A stretch of DNA of 64,000 nucleotides from an uncultured Alphaproteobacteria bacterium (GCA_937920085.1 CALETE010000041.1:32408-96407), one strand, 5' to 3'. Numbered from the stretch's first letter, positions 1-9,567 are shown. Notes: a model not told the origin generated them from the letters alone. Made by a program: numbers and translations.

Positions 1-878
1 GGCACGCCAAGTTTCTCTGTGGCTTCCAGCATCACCGGCAAGGAGGCGAGGGAGGACTGGGTCGAAATCGCCATAGCCTCCACGGGGATCAGGGCGGTGA
101 ACAGTTTTCCAGGGGCAATCTTGCCACCGAAGATCGCCATGATCAGACCCAGTACCCCGGCCAGCAGGCACATGATCGAAACAATCACCACATACTGACC
201 CAATATGCCCACCGCGCCGAACCCGGTCTTGGCGCCCACCACAAAGGCCAGCAGGAAGACCCCCAGGGGCGCAATCTTCAGCACCCAGCCGACAATAACC
301 ATCATGGTGGCTTGAACCGCATCGAACAGGCCAAACAGCACATCTCGACGGCCAGGATCCAGCCGGGTCGCCGCCAGACCAAATACCAGACCAAAGAACA
401 CGATCGAGGCCATGGCCCCCTCTGCCGCCGCCTTGATGGGGTTGGCAGGGATGAAGGATTTGAGCATGTCCGTCACAGGCGGGGAGGCCGGGACCTGGGA
501 CCCGAGCCCATGGGCTGAGGCGCGCAGGGCCTCTGCAGCAAGCTTGGGCGCTGGCCAAATATCCAGCAGGGCTGGGGTGGCAATGGCGGCAATGGTGGTG
601 GAGACCAGCAGCATGACGGCGAAGGCCAAGAGGCTACGGCCTGGCAGGCCGCCCCCCTTCAGGGCCCCCGCTGCCTGAGCCACCCCCACCACCAGCAAGG
701 AGAAGACCAAAGGAATAATCGTCATGCGCAGGGCGTCGAGCCAGATTCCGCCCAGGGCCTGGCTTGTGGTCACCAGCTGGGCCGCAAGTCCGGGGGACAG
801 GTGGGGCGACAGAGCGCCGAGGACGAGGCCAAGGATCAGGCCGGCAAGGATGCGGGTGGTGAGAGAGTTAAACGCCAT
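1..878 (-). CDS. Dicarboxylate/amino acid:cation symporter (SDF family), partial
   Basis: This is the N-terminal 292 residues of a sodium- or proton-coupled symporter for dicarboxylates or acidic amino acids in the inner membrane; the C-terminus lies beyond the window. Several long hydrophobic segments are visible. Near the truncated end is the family's serine-rich re-entrant signature (TQSSLASLP), which belongs to the substrate/cation site of DAACS/SDF transporters. The start is the ATG at 876-878, giving MAFNSLTTRI. The gene diverges from the secreted hypothetical at 990. The family is clear; the substrate is not. Confidence 0.88.
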   Translation of the reverse strand, partial: MAFNSLTTRILAGLILGLVLGALSPHLSPGLAAQLVTTSQALGGIWLDALRMTIIPLVFSLLVVGVAQAAGALKGGGLPGRSLLAFAVMLLVSTTIAAIATPALLDIWPAPKLAAEALRASAHGLGSQVPASPPVTDMLKSFIPANPIKAAAEGAMASIVFFGLVFGLAATRLDPGRRDVLFGLFDAVQATMMVIVGWVLKIAPLGVFLLAFVVGAKTGFGAVGILGQYVVIVSIMCLLAGVLGLIMAIFGGKIAPGKLFTALIPVEAMAISTQSSLASLPVMLEATEKLGV

Positions 879-989
879 GTGATGAGGATTGCCGTAAGCG
901 GCGGCTCTGACCAGCCCAAAACGCGCATTTTTCAGATTGAACGCGAAGGCGCCTGCAATTGGGCGTGTTTGCCACTAACCTTGCCGATT

Positions 990-1595
990 ATGCGTCGCGT
1001 GCTTCTTCCCTTGGCTATTTTGAGTGTCGCCGGGTCCGCCTGGGCCACTGACCCCGGCAGTGTGCACCCCAAGGACACGGTGCGCGATGCCGTTATGGCG
1101 CCCCTCGAGGATCTCGATCTTAAGGAAATCCCCATACCCGAGGCCCTGTCGCGGGCCCGGCATGACCCCTATGCCCTCGAGGGCTTGACCCGGTGTGAAG
1201 GCATTGCCGCTGAAATCGGGCAATTGGATGCGGCCCTGGGGCCAGACCTTGATGAGGCTCCGCCCCCTGATCAGAGGTCGAAGGCCGCAAAGCTGACCGA
1301 CGAGGTAAAGGGCGTTGGCTTAGCGCAGGTGCGGGAGCAAACCCGCAGCCTCCTGCCGTTTCGCGGCTGGGTTCGCAAGCTGAGTGGGGCTGCAGCCCAT
1401 GATAAGAAACTGGCTGCGGCCATCCGCGCAGGGGAGGTCAGACGCGGGTTCTTGAAGGGCACCGGCATGCGCATGAACTGCGCCCCACCCGCGGCCCCTT
1501 CCTGGTTTGTCCCCCTTGAGCCGATCAAGCCTAAGTCGCCGCCGAGTCTTTGGGATCGCTTTGTGGCCTGGATTAGATCCTGGTGGCCGTTCTAG
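990..1595 (+). CDS. Hypothetical secreted protein
   Basis: A 201-residue protein of unknown function. A classical Sec signal peptide (MRRVLLPLAILSVAGSAWA, then TDPG) fixes the start at the ATG at 990; the reading frame is open further upstream, but that extension has no signal-like sequence. The mature protein is mostly charged and probably helical, with a Trp-rich, Pro-rich tail (SLWDRFVAWIRSWWPF) that may contact membrane. It converges on hisE with only three bases between them. No family recognised. Confidence 0.75.
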   Translation: MRRVLLPLAILSVAGSAWATDPGSVHPKDTVRDAVMAPLEDLDLKEIPIPEALSRARHDPYALEGLTRCEGIAAEIGQLDAALGPDLDEAPPPDQRSKAAKLTDEVKGVGLAQVREQTRSLLPFRGWVRKLSGAAAHDKKLAAAIRAGEVRRGFLKGTGMRMNCAPPAAPSWFVPLEPIKPKSPPSLWDRFVAWIRSWWPF

Positions 1596-1598
1596 CCC

Positions 1599-1925
1599 CT
1601 AGGCATCCCGCGCCGCTTTTTCTTGTAGGCCTGAGGTGCCCTCACGGCGTTCGAGCTGGGCGGCAATGTCATCGAGGGACACACCAGATCCTGCCAAGAG
1701 GACTAGGAAATGATAGATCAGGTCTGCGCTTTCCCCGGCCAGTCCGTCCGGGTCGCCCTGAACGGCTGAGATCACCACCTCTACCGCCTCTTCGCCGAAC
1801 TTCTTGGCGGTGCGCTCGACCCCTTGAGAGAGGAGAAGTGCAGTATAAGAGCTCTTGGGGTCAGCTCCCTTGCGGGCCTCAATGGTGGCGTTCAGCCGTT
1901 CCAGGGCGTCAGAAAAACGGCTCAT
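1599..1925 (-). CDS. hisE: Phosphoribosyl-ATP pyrophosphatase
   Basis: HisE hydrolyses phosphoribosyl-ATP to phosphoribosyl-AMP and pyrophosphate, the second step of histidine synthesis. The 108-residue length is typical of stand-alone HisE. The MazG-like helical core with its acidic metal-binding motif ([14 protein letters not shown]) is plain, followed by a second acidic helix ([13 protein letters not shown]). It is the last gene of the his operon and its ATG overlaps the hisF stop by 4 bp, which suggests translational coupling. Confidence 0.95.
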   Translation of the reverse strand: MSRFSDALERLNATIEARKGADPKSSYTALLLSQGVERTAKKFGEEAVEVVISAVQGDPDGLAGESADLIYHFLVLLAGSGVSLDDIAAQLERREGTSGLQEKAARDA

Positions 1926-2707
1926 GCCACCCGCTCCGAATATCGCACAGGGATTTTCGCCGCCGCCATGGCCGCCTTGACCTGGGACATGGAGACTTCG
2001 CCGAAATGGAAGATTGAGGCTGCGAGGACGGCATCAGCGCCACCGGTCAGCACGGCATCCACCATATGCTGGGCGTTTCCGGCCCCCCCTGAGGCGATCA
2101 CCGGCACATTCACCGCCGAGGTGACGGCCTTCAGCAGGTCCAGGTCATAGCCGGTCTTGGCCCCGTCCCGGTCCATGGAGGTCAGCAGGATTTCTCCCGC
2201 CCCGCGTTTTACAGCCTCTATGGCATAGTCCACCACATCGAGGCCGGTATCGGTTCGCCCGCCATAGGTAAAGACCCGCCAGCCGCCGCTCCCAGACACC
2301 GATGGACCTTGCTTGGCGTCGATGGCCACCACCACGGCCTGAGACCCAAAGGCGTCGGCGCAGTCACTGATCAGGTCTCTGTTTTCCACAGCTGCGGTAT
2401 TGATGCTGATCTTATCGGCACCGGCCAGCAACAGGCGTCGGGCGTCCTCCACCTTGCGAATGCCACCCCCCACGGACAGAGGCATGAAGCAGACATCGGC
2501 GGTGCGGGCGATCACGTCGAGGATGGCACCTCGGCCCTCATGACTGGCGGTGATGTCTAAGAACATCAGTTCGTCGGCCCCGGCCGCGTCATAGGCCCTG
2601 GCCTGTTCCACCGGATCCCCAGCGTCGCGCAGGGCCACGAAATTGACGCCCTTGACCACCCGGCCATCCTTGACGTCCAGACAGGGTATGACGCGGACCT
2701 TGAGCAT
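1922..2707 (-). CDS. hisF: Imidazole glycerol phosphate synthase, cyclase subunit
   Basis: HisF is the (beta/alpha)8-barrel cyclase subunit of IGP synthase. It uses ammonia from HisH to convert PRFAR to imidazole glycerol phosphate and AICAR. The 261-residue length is standard. The two catalytic aspartates are present: D11 in [14 protein letters not shown] and D130 in VVAIDAK. Phosphate-binding loops (SVGGGIR, ASGGAG) are conserved. The start overlaps the hisA stop by one base. Confidence 0.97.
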   Translation of the reverse strand: MLKVRVIPCLDVKDGRVVKGVNFVALRDAGDPVEQARAYDAAGADELMFLDITASHEGRGAILDVIARTADVCFMPLSVGGGIRKVEDARRLLLAGADKISINTAAVENRDLISDCADAFGSQAVVVAIDAKQGPSVSGSGGWRVFTYGGRTDTGLDVVDYAIEAVKRGAGEILLTSMDRDGAKTGYDLDLLKAVTSAVNVPVIASGGAGNAQHMVDAVLTGGADAVLAASIFHFGEVSMSQVKAAMAAAKIPVRYSERVA

Positions 2708-3438
2708 TAGAGGGCGACTTTCAGGGCCTCAGCCGGATTGATGGCACCGTTATAAAGGGCACGGCCAAGCACGGCCCCAGCGATCGGTGTGCCCTTATGG
2801 GCCTTTAGCCGGACAATATCGTCCACCGTGGCCAAACCTCCCGCCGCAATGACCGGAATGGATACGGCGTCGGCAATGGCCCCGAAGGCCTCGACATTGA
2901 AACCCATGACCGTGCCATCCCGGTCAATGTCAGTGATGATCAGGGCCCCAACCCCGCCATCCTCAAAGCGCTTAGCCACCGTCACAGCGTCAAGATCCGT
3001 GCTTTCGGTCCAGCCCTGGGTGGCGACCTTGCCGCCGCGAATGTCGATACTCACGGCAATCTGTTCGGGCCAAAGGAAGGCCGCTTCATTGACGATGTGG
3101 GGGAGGGTCACGGCAATGGTGCCAAGGATCACCCGGGAGACCCCAGCCTCAATCCAGCGTTCGATGTCCTTGAGGGAGCGGATACCGCCCCCCAGCTGAA
3201 CGGGAATCGATACGGATTCCAGTATGGCTTCCACGGCCTTTTCATTGATGGCCCGGCCCTCAACGGCGCCGTTCAGGTCGACCACGTGCAGCCAATGGAA
3301 TCCCGCCCCGGCCCAGGCCTTGGCCTGATCGGATGGCGAGGCATTAAACACCGTGGCCGTGTTGAGGTCGCCGTGAAGGACACGCACGCATTGGCCGTCT
3401 TTCAGATCGATGGCCGGATAAAGGATCAAGGTCGCCAC
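2707..3438 (-). CDS. hisA: ProFAR isomerase
   Basis: HisA isomerises ProFAR to PRFAR. It is a 243-residue barrel homologous to HisF, with the catalytic pair D11 ([13 protein letters not shown]) and D132 (VSIDIRGG) and phosphate loops QLGGGIRS and AAGGL. It overlaps hisH by 13 bp and abuts hisF, placing it in the middle of the his operon. Confidence 0.97.
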   Translation of the reverse strand: MATLILYPAIDLKDGQCVRVLHGDLNTATVFNASPSDQAKAWAGAGFHWLHVVDLNGAVEGRAINEKAVEAILESVSIPVQLGGGIRSLKDIERWIEAGVSRVILGTIAVTLPHIVNEAAFLWPEQIAVSIDIRGGKVATQGWTESTDLDAVTVAKRFEDGGVGALIITDIDRDGTVMGFNVEAFGAIADAVSIPVIAAGGLATVDDIVRLKAHKGTPIAGAVLGRALYNGAINPAEALKVAL

Positions 3439-4058
3439 TCCAGGAAGCGCGCCAGCAGGGCCAGACCGGCACTCTGTGACTTTTCAGGATGAAACTGTAC
3501 GCCTGCAACATTGTCCCGGGCGACAGCGGCGGGGAAGGTCCCGCCGTGATCGACATATGCCGCAACATGGGCAGGGTCGTCTGGAAAGAATGCGAAGGAA
3601 TGGGTGAAATACATGGGCGCATCGCCAATCCCGGCAATCAGGGGCGGGCCGTGCGGATTTATCAGGCTATTCCAGCCCATATGCGGCACCTTGGCCTCTG
3701 GGGTGGAGGGGGTGATGGGTTTGACGTCTCCGGGGATCCAGTTCAGGCCGGTGGTCTCGCCAAATTCCAGCCCCCGGCTGGCCACCAGCTGCATGCCGAC
3801 ACAGATCCCGAGGAAGGGCCGTTGCTTGTGTCGGACGGCTTCATCTAGGGCCTCTTCCAGACCGGGCCTGGCCTGAAAGGCCCGCATGCACGCCGCGAAG
3901 GCCCCGACGCCGGGGAGGACAATGCGGTCTGCACCGAGGATATCTTCCGGCGCAGAGGTCACGACGATGTCTGCGGTGCCGTCAGCCGCACGGATCAGCG
4001 CCTTTTCAGCCGAGCGCAGATTGCCCGAGCCATAGTCGATCAGGGCGACCTTGTTCAT
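3426..4058 (-). CDS. hisH: Imidazole glycerol phosphate synthase, glutaminase subunit
   Basis: HisH is the class I glutamine amidotransferase that supplies ammonia to HisF. The triad is visible as C86 (GICVGMQ), H190 and E192 (VQFHPEKS). The N-terminal VALIDYGSGNLRS and the oxyanion-strand motif LPGVGAF are family hallmarks. The 210-residue length is normal. It lies 6 bp downstream of hisB. Confidence 0.97.
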   Translation of the reverse strand: MNKVALIDYGSGNLRSAEKALIRAADGTADIVVTSAPEDILGADRIVLPGVGAFAACMRAFQARPGLEEALDEAVRHKQRPFLGICVGMQLVASRGLEFGETTGLNWIPGDVKPITPSTPEAKVPHMGWNSLINPHGPPLIAGIGDAPMYFTHSFAFFPDDPAHVAAYVDHGGTFPAAVARDNVAGVQFHPEKSQSAGLALLARFLEWRP

Positions 4059-4064
4059 GGGACC

Positions 4065-4655
4065 TCAGAGCACGCCCTTGGTGGAGGGGGCCTGGCCCAG
4101 GGTCTTGGGGTCCAGCTCAACGGCATCGCGCAGGGCGCGGGCCAGGGCCTTGAAACCGCTCTCAGCAATGTGGTGGCTATTGTCCCCGTACAGGGTTTCC
4201 AGGTGCACGCAGGCGCCACAGTTCATGGCAAAGGCGTGGTGGAATTCCTTGAACAGCTCGGTATCCATGTCGCCGATCTTGGGGGTCTTGTAGACGACCT
4301 TCCAGATCAGATAGGCGCGGTTGGACAGGTCGAGCGCGCACCGGGTCAGGGTCTCGTCCATGGGAATATAGGCGTGGCCGAACCGCCGCACGCCCTTAAA
4401 GCCGTCCAGGGCTTGGCTGAAGGCCTGACCCAGGACAATGCCGGTGTCTTCTACCGTGTGGTGCTGGTCGATGTGCAGGTCGCCCTGGGTGCGGACCTTC
4501 AGGTCAAACCCCCCATGGCGGGCAAAGCTGTCGAGCATGTGGTCGAAAAAGCCGATGCCGGTGGCAATGTCAGATTGGCCGGTCCCATCCAGATCCAGGC
4601 TGATCTCGATCTGGGTCTCTTTGGTGTTGCGAACCACCTGGGCTGAGCGCGCCAT
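4065..4655 (-). CDS. hisB: Imidazoleglycerol-phosphate dehydratase
   Basis: HisB here is the monofunctional dehydratase (196 residues); it lacks the histidinol-phosphatase domain that is fused in enterobacteria. It converts imidazole glycerol phosphate to imidazole acetol phosphate with manganese. Both metal-binding histidine motifs are seen: FFDHMLDSFARHG and DQHHTVEDTG. It begins 2 bp after the stop of the upstream PfkB-family kinase, so the two are probably co-transcribed. Confidence 0.96.
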   Translation of the reverse strand: MARSAQVVRNTKETQIEISLDLDGTGQSDIATGIGFFDHMLDSFARHGGFDLKVRTQGDLHIDQHHTVEDTGIVLGQAFSQALDGFKGVRRFGHAYIPMDETLTRCALDLSNRAYLIWKVVYKTPKIGDMDTELFKEFHHAFAMNCGACVHLETLYGDNSHHIAESGFKALARALRDAVELDPKTLGQAPSTKGVL

Positions 4656-4657
4656 GG

Positions 4658-5647
4658 CTAGAGTCCTTTTTGTGCGGCAAGGTCAGCCAGGCGAACCTGG
4701 GGCCTTGGGCCATAATGCGAGATCACTTCGGCCGCCGCCAGGGAGCCGAGTTGACCACAGACCTGCAAGGGTCGATCGGCGGCAAGGCCGAACATGAAGC
4801 CCGCCGCATATTGGTCCCCAGCCCCGGTGGTGTCGATCACCTTGTCTACGGGATAGGCACCAACTTCGATGGCCTCCGTTCCTTGCAAAATCACAGATCC
4901 AGCCGAGCCGCGGGTCACGGCAGCCAGCTTGACCTTGGTCCGCAGACGGCTGAGGGCCTCTAGGAAATCATCGGTCTCAAACAGGGTGCAGACTTCATTC
5001 TGGTTGGCGAAGACCAGGTCAACCTGGGTTTCAAGGAAGGCCAGCAGGCCCTCACGATGACGCTCGGCGACAAAGCCGTCAGAGAGGGTCAGGGCAATCA
5101 TACGACCGCTAGCCCGGGCCAGGCCCGCGGCCTTGGCAAAGGCCCGGCGGGCGGCCTCGGCATCAAACAGATAGCCTTCAAGATAGACGATCTTGGCCGC
5201 CTCAATGACGTTTGCATCCACATCATCGGCGGTGAATTCCGTCGATGCCCCCAGATAGGTGCACATGGTGCGCTCACCGTCCGGAGTTACATTGATCAGG
5301 CTGCGAGCGGTCGCCGGCCCCCCGATCAGGGGCGGGGTATCGAAATGCGCTCCGATGGCCCGCATGTCGTGGGCAAAAACATCCCCCAGCTGGTCCTTGG
5401 CCACCTTGCCAAGATAGGCGGCGCGACCGCCAAAACTGGCGACCCCGGCTATGGTATTGCCAGCCGAGCCGCCGGAGGCTTCGACCCCCGCGGCCATGCG
5501 GGAATAGAGGTCAGAGCTGCGGGCCTCGTCCACCAGCATCATGGCCCCCTTGTCGAGACCTTCTGTCTGCAAGAACGCCTCGTCAGCCGGGGCAATCACA
5601 TCAACAATGGCATTGCCGATCGCAGCGACATCATAGAGCAGAGTCAT
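4658..5647 (-). CDS. Adenosine kinase-like PfkB family sugar kinase
   Basis: A 329-residue PfkB/ribokinase-fold kinase, by overall resemblance an adenosine kinase of the alphaproteobacterial type. N-terminal motif 1 (GGSAGNTIAGVASFGG) and the C-terminal anion-hole/catalytic motif (DTTGAGDQYAAGF) are intact. It sits 2 bp upstream of hisB on the same strand as first gene of the unit. Histidine synthesis consumes ATP and releases AICAR, so a purine-nucleoside kinase fits the context, but exact substrate specificity is inferred. An alternative is another nucleoside or sugar kinase. Confidence 0.85.
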   Translation of the reverse strand: MTLLYDVAAIGNAIVDVIAPADEAFLQTEGLDKGAMMLVDEARSSDLYSRMAAGVEASGGSAGNTIAGVASFGGRAAYLGKVAKDQLGDVFAHDMRAIGAHFDTPPLIGGPATARSLINVTPDGERTMCTYLGASTEFTADDVDANVIEAAKIVYLEGYLFDAEAARRAFAKAAGLARASGRMIALTLSDGFVAERHREGLLAFLETQVDLVFANQNEVCTLFETDDFLEALSRLRTKVKLAAVTRGSAGSVILQGTEAIEVGAYPVDKVIDTTGAGDQYAAGFMFGLAADRPLQVCGQLGSLAAAEVISHYGPRPQVRLADLAAQKGL

Positions 5648-5771
5648 GGGGCGGGTGCTTTCAGCAAGGTCGACTTGGGCGGCTGACTACAGGTAAAGCC
5701 GGACTTGGGCAACGCGGGCGCGGCACCTGTAGGCTCTATAGGACTGGAAATTTAAGAAGGCGTTCTGGATC

Positions 5772-6602
5772 ATGGGTCGAATTCCGATTGTCACGGCGAG
5801 CCTTGCGCTCCTGCTGAGCGGGTCTTTGGCGAGTGCTTTTCCTGCGCGGGCCCAGGGCTGGACGCCCCTTGACCCTGAAAACCTGCTGGTGATCGACACC
5901 ACGAAAGGCCGCATTCTGGTGGCCATGTCCCCAGACCTGGCACCCAAGGCTGTAGAGCGGGTCAAGCTGCTGGCCCGAGAGCATGTCTATGACGGACTTC
6001 TGTTCCACCGGGTCATTGAGGGCTTTGTCGATCAGACCGGAAACCCCAATAATCATGACGGCGGCGTCTCCAGCCATCCCGATTTGGCACCAGAGTTTGT
6101 CGCGCGTTTGGAGCCCGGGCGGTTTTCACCAGTAAGTTTAGCGTCTGACAGCCAGCAGGGCTTTGTGGGCGCGGTTCCTGTCGAGGCGGTTTCGGCGGCG
6201 GAGGCAGGGCGATCAGCCGATGGCAAGCTAAGACTCTGGGGGGCCTATTGTCCCGGCGTCGCTGGCATGGGCCGTCAGGCCGATCCCGGCAGTGCCAATT
6301 CCGAAATCTTCTTCATGCGGGACTCAAGCCGCCGTCTAGATCGCGACTATACGGTCTGGGGTAAGGTGGTGGTCGGTCTCGAGCGTGTCCGGGCCATGGC
6401 AGTGGGCGAGCCTCCGGCTGAGCCCGATAGAATGATCAAGGTGAGGGTGGCCTCAGACCTGGCGCTCAGCGACCGGCCCAAGGTCGAGATTATGGAGGCC
6501 AAGTCCCCGGCCTTCCAAACGCTCATAGGGCAGGTCCGCACAGCCAAGGGTGCCGACTTCACCGTCTGCGATCTGGATCTGCCCGTTCGACCTGGGCGCT
6601 AG
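5772..6602 (+). CDS. Secreted cyclophilin-type peptidyl-prolyl isomerase
   Basis: A 276-residue periplasmic cyclophilin that would catalyse cis-trans isomerisation of prolyl bonds. A signal peptide occupies roughly residues 1-27 (ASLALLLSGSLASAFPARAQG). The cyclophilin core follows, with VYDGLLFHRVIEGFVDQTG containing the catalytic-loop F-H-R-V-I. Later segments (NSEIFFMRD, YTVWGKVVVGLERV) match the domain's second half. An insert of about 50 residues separates the halves, and about 50 residues follow the domain. It converges on nth with a 4-bp overlap. Confidence 0.9.
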   Translation: MGRIPIVTASLALLLSGSLASAFPARAQGWTPLDPENLLVIDTTKGRILVAMSPDLAPKAVERVKLLAREHVYDGLLFHRVIEGFVDQTGNPNNHDGGVSSHPDLAPEFVARLEPGRFSPVSLASDSQQGFVGAVPVEAVSAAEAGRSADGKLRLWGAYCPGVAGMGRQADPGSANSEIFFMRDSSRRLDRDYTVWGKVVVGLERVRAMAVGEPPAEPDRMIKVRVASDLALSDRPKVEIMEAKSPAFQTLIGQVRTAKGADFTVCDLDLPVRPGR

Positions 6603-7273
6603 ACCTTGCCCTTCGAGGGGCACAGGTCAGCCAGGGCGCAGTCCTCGCATTTGGGCTTACGGGCCAGGCAGACATAGCGGCCATGCAGGATCAGCCAGTG
6701 ATGGGCCCTAACCTTTGCGGCATCGGGGACAATGGCCATGAGTTCGGCCTCCACCTGATCGGGGGTCTTGCCCTTGGCCAAGCCTAGGCGATGGGCGACC
6801 CGGAAGACATGGGTATCCACAGCAATGGCCGGCTCAATACCCAGCTCATTGAGCACGACGCTGGCGGTCTTGCGGCCGACCCCCGGCAGGGCCTGCAGGT
6901 CTGTGCGGTTTAGGGGCACCTCGCCCCCATGCTGCTCCATAATGATGTTCGCGGCCGCCAGGACATTCTTCGCCTTGGTCCGGAACAGGCCAATGGACGA
7001 GATCAGAGGGATCAGGCCCTCTTCCCCCAGGGCCAGCATGGCCTGAGGGGTGTCGGCCACGGCGAACAGTTTGCGGGTAGCCTTATTGACCTGCACATCC
7101 GTGGCCTGGGCCGAGAGAGCCACAGCGGTGACCAGGGTATAGGGGCTGGTATAATCAAGCTCGGTGCGGGGATCGTCGGACACGGTTTCGAAACGCGCGA
7201 AGATTTCAGCGATCCTGGCGCGCTCGGCGGGGGAGGTGCGTTTTGAGGGCGCGGGCTTGGGGGGGGTGGCCAT
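6599..7273 (-). CDS. nth: Endonuclease III
   Basis: Nth is the bifunctional DNA glycosylase/AP lyase for oxidised pyrimidines in base excision repair. The helix-hairpin-helix with the catalytic lysine (LPGVGRKTASVV) and the catalytic aspartate (VDTHVFRV) are present. The C-terminal iron-sulfur motif C-x6-C-x2-C-x5-C (CLARKPKCEDCALADLC) is intact. I place the start at the ATG at 7271-7273 (MATPPKPAPSK), giving 224 residues; the frame is open further upstream but that part overlaps the divergent DUF2244 gene. Confidence 0.95.
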   Translation of the reverse strand: MATPPKPAPSKRTSPAERARIAEIFARFETVSDDPRTELDYTSPYTLVTAVALSAQATDVQVNKATRKLFAVADTPQAMLALGEEGLIPLISSIGLFRTKAKNVLAAANIIMEQHGGEVPLNRTDLQALPGVGRKTASVVLNELGIEPAIAVDTHVFRVAHRLGLAKGKTPDQVEAELMAIVPDAAKVRAHHWLILHGRYVCLARKPKCEDCALADLCPSKGKV

Positions 7274-7336
7274 TCTGTGACCATGGCGTAATCGCCCCCC
7301 TTTCGCCAAGTCCCTGACGGGAGTAGCCATAGGCCC

Positions 7337-7843
7337 ATGTCCATTTATCGCGAGGCAGGGGCAGTGGAAGATCTGGTCTTCATGGACGCCGAAATCCGGC
7401 CACATCGCTCCCTGTCTGAAAGGGGGTTTATCGTCCTGATCTCTGTGGTCACGGCGGTGAACTGTATCTGCGCTGCAGTCTTTCTGGCCATGGGGGCCTA
7501 TTTCGTGCCGTTCTTTCTCGGTCTTGATGTCGTGGCCGTACTGATTGCCTTTCTGTCGAGCTATGCGGCGGCCCGGCAGGTCGAGCGGGTTTTGGTCACC
7601 GATCGCAGTGTCCGGATTACCTATGAGACGCCAAAGGCCGTGCGGGTGGTCTGGGAAAGTCCGACGGCCTTCACCCGGGTTAATCTCTATGCCGATGACG
7701 ACCAGCTTCAGGACCTGCGCGTCGCCCTGTCGGGCAAGGAGGCCCAGGTCGCCCGGGCATTGGGGCCAACAGAACGTGCCCAATTCGCTGACGCCCTAGA
7801 GGGTGCCATTCATCAGGCCCGTCGCACCCGTTATGTGGTCTAG
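7337..7843 (+). CDS. DUF2244 family integral membrane protein
   Basis: A 168-residue inner-membrane protein resembling DUF2244, common in alphaproteobacteria and of unknown function. The N-terminal motif (DAEIRPHRSLSERGF) is followed by two adjacent transmembrane segments at about residues 33-75. The cytoplasmic half contains the RQVERVLVTDRSVRI strand. It lies 2 bp upstream of the MoeB-like gene, so they may be co-transcribed. Confidence 0.85.
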   Translation: MSIYREAGAVEDLVFMDAEIRPHRSLSERGFIVLISVVTAVNCICAAVFLAMGAYFVPFFLGLDVVAVLIAFLSSYAAARQVERVLVTDRSVRITYETPKAVRVVWESPTAFTRVNLYADDDQLQDLRVALSGKEAQVARALGPTERAQFADALEGAIHQARRTRYVV

Positions 7844-7845
7844 GG

Positions 7846-8592
7846 ATGAGCTTCAGCGATAACGAGGTCGAACGTTATGCCCGCCATCTTGTCCTGCGGG
7901 AGGTGGGCGGCCCAGGACAGCAGGCCCTGAAGGCGGCGAGGCTTGCCGTGGTTGGAGCGGGTGGTTTGGGCGCGCCGGTGGCGCTCTATCTGGCGGCGGC
8001 CGGGGTGGGGTCCTTAACCCTGATCGACCCCGATGTGGTGGACCTTAGCAATCTCCAGCGTCAGGTTTTGTATGCCGAGGCTGATCTGGGTCACCCCAAG
8101 GTCGCGGCGGCGCAGGCCCGGCTTACGGCCTTAAACGCCTATGTAAATGTGACGGGTGTGCAGGCGGCGCTAACACCTGCAACCGCTGTGGACCTGTTGG
8201 CAGGCCACGATCTGGTCCTGGACGGCACCGACGATTTCGCCACCCGGTTTGCCGTTAATGAGGCCTGTGTCCGCCTGGGCCTGCCCCTGGTGTCGGGTGC
8301 CATAGGCCGCTGGACCGGCCAGGTGGGGGTATTCGGCTCAAAGCCCTGCTATCGCTGTCTGGTGCCTGAGATCCCACCCGATGCCGAGACCTGTTCGGCG
8401 GTGGGGGTTATCGGGGCCCTGGCCGGGGTGATCGGTTCGATGATGGCCCTGGAGGCGATCAAGGTGATCACCGGGGCCGGCGAGGCCCTGACCGGACGCC
8501 TGCTGATCTATGACGCCCTCGCAGCCCAGACCCGGACCGTGAAGATCGGCGCTGATCCTCGATGCGTGACCTGCGGTGGCCTAGAGCATTGA
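7846..8592 (+). CDS. moeB: MoeB/ThiF-family adenylyltransferase
   Basis: An E1-like enzyme that adenylates the C-terminal glycine of a ubiquitin-like sulfur carrier (MoaD in molybdopterin synthesis, or ThiS). Visible are the nucleotide-binding motif GAGGLGAP, the DVVDLSNLQRQ adenylate loop, DGTDDFATR, and two CxxC zinc-binding pairs (CYRC near residue 169, CVTC near the end). The length of 248 suits MoeB/HesA without a rhodanese domain. No moaD or thiS lies beside it, so MoeB rather than ThiF is a family-level choice. It overlaps the convergent dehydrogenase gene by 12 bp. Confidence 0.88.
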   Translation: MSFSDNEVERYARHLVLREVGGPGQQALKAARLAVVGAGGLGAPVALYLAAAGVGSLTLIDPDVVDLSNLQRQVLYAEADLGHPKVAAAQARLTALNAYVNVTGVQAALTPATAVDLLAGHDLVLDGTDDFATRFAVNEACVRLGLPLVSGAIGRWTGQVGVFGSKPCYRCLVPEIPPDAETCSAVGVIGALAGVIGSMMALEAIKVITGAGEALTGRLLIYDALAAQTRTVKIGADPRCVTCGGLEH

Positions 8593-9567
8593 CGACAGGA
8601 CCCGGTCCGGCGGCCGGTGGCCGTCCATCCAGGTCTTGAGGTTGATAATGACCTTTTCGCCCATTTCGGTACGGGCCTCTACCGTGGCGGATCCCAGGTG
8701 GGGAAGCAGGACGGCGTTGGGCAGGTCCAGGAGCTTGGGATTGATGGCGGGCTCGAACTCGAACACGTCAAGGCCAGCCCCGGCAATGCCGCCCGCCGCC
8801 AGGAGGTCAGCCAGGGCGCTCTCATCGATGATTTCGCCCCGGGCGGTATTCACCAAAATGGCATGGGGCGACATAAGCTTAAGCCGCCGGGCTGAGAGCA
8901 GGTGGTAGGTGGCCGGGGTGTGCGGGCAGTTGACTGAGATGATGTCCATCCGCGCCAGCATCTGGTCCAGGCTTTCCCAGTAGGTTGCCTCCAGCTCCTC
9001 AGCGATCCGGGAGCTCACCGGCTTGCGGTTGTGATAATGGATCTGCATGCCAAAGGCCTTGGCGCGACGGGCCACAGCCTGGCCGATCCGGCCCATGCCG
9101 ATAATGCCCAAACGCTTGCCAGAAATCCTGCGTCCCATCATCCAGGTGGGGGCCCAGCCGGTGAAGTCCCCAGCCTGGGCGACATTTGCCCCTTCGACGA
9201 TCCTGCGCGAGACGGCCATCATCAGGGCCAGGGTCAGGTCGGCGGTATCTTCGGTGAGCACCCCAGGGGTATTGGTCACCAAAATGCCCTTGGCATTGGC
9301 AGCGGCCACATCAATGTGATCGACCCCAGCTCCGAAATTGGCAATCAGCTTGAGACGGTCGCTGGCCTGGGCGATCACCTCAGCATCGATCTTGTCGGTG
9401 ATGGTTGCCACCAGGGCGTCGCAATGGCCGACGGCGTCGATCAGCTCTGGGCGGGTAAAGGGTCGGTCTTCCAGGTTCAGTTGGGTGTCGAACAGTTCGC
9501 GCATACGCGTTTCCACCGAATCGGGGAGCCGTCTGGTGACGATGACGTGCGGCTTTCGCGTGGACAT
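8581..9567 (-). CDS. D-2-hydroxyacid dehydrogenase (glyoxylate/hydroxypyruvate reductase type)
   Basis: An NAD(P)H-dependent 2-hydroxyacid dehydrogenase of 328 residues, probably cytosolic. The Rossmann motif GMGRIGQAVARRAKAFGM and a basic residue after the second strand (HNRK) suggest NADP use. The catalytic Arg (VNTARGEIIDE), Glu (GLDVFEFEP) and His (LLPHLGSAT) are all present. Glyoxylate or hydroxypyruvate is the likely substrate by resemblance, not proven by context. Confidence 0.88.
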   Translation of the reverse strand: MSTRKPHVIVTRRLPDSVETRMRELFDTQLNLEDRPFTRPELIDAVGHCDALVATITDKIDAEVIAQASDRLKLIANFGAGVDHIDVAAANAKGILVTNTPGVLTEDTADLTLALMMAVSRRIVEGANVAQAGDFTGWAPTWMMGRRISGKRLGIIGMGRIGQAVARRAKAFGMQIHYHNRKPVSSRIAEELEATYWESLDQMLARMDIISVNCPHTPATYHLLSARRLKLMSPHAILVNTARGEIIDESALADLLAAGGIAGAGLDVFEFEPAINPKLLDLPNAVLLPHLGSATVEARTEMGEKVIINLKTWMDGHRPPDRVLSSML

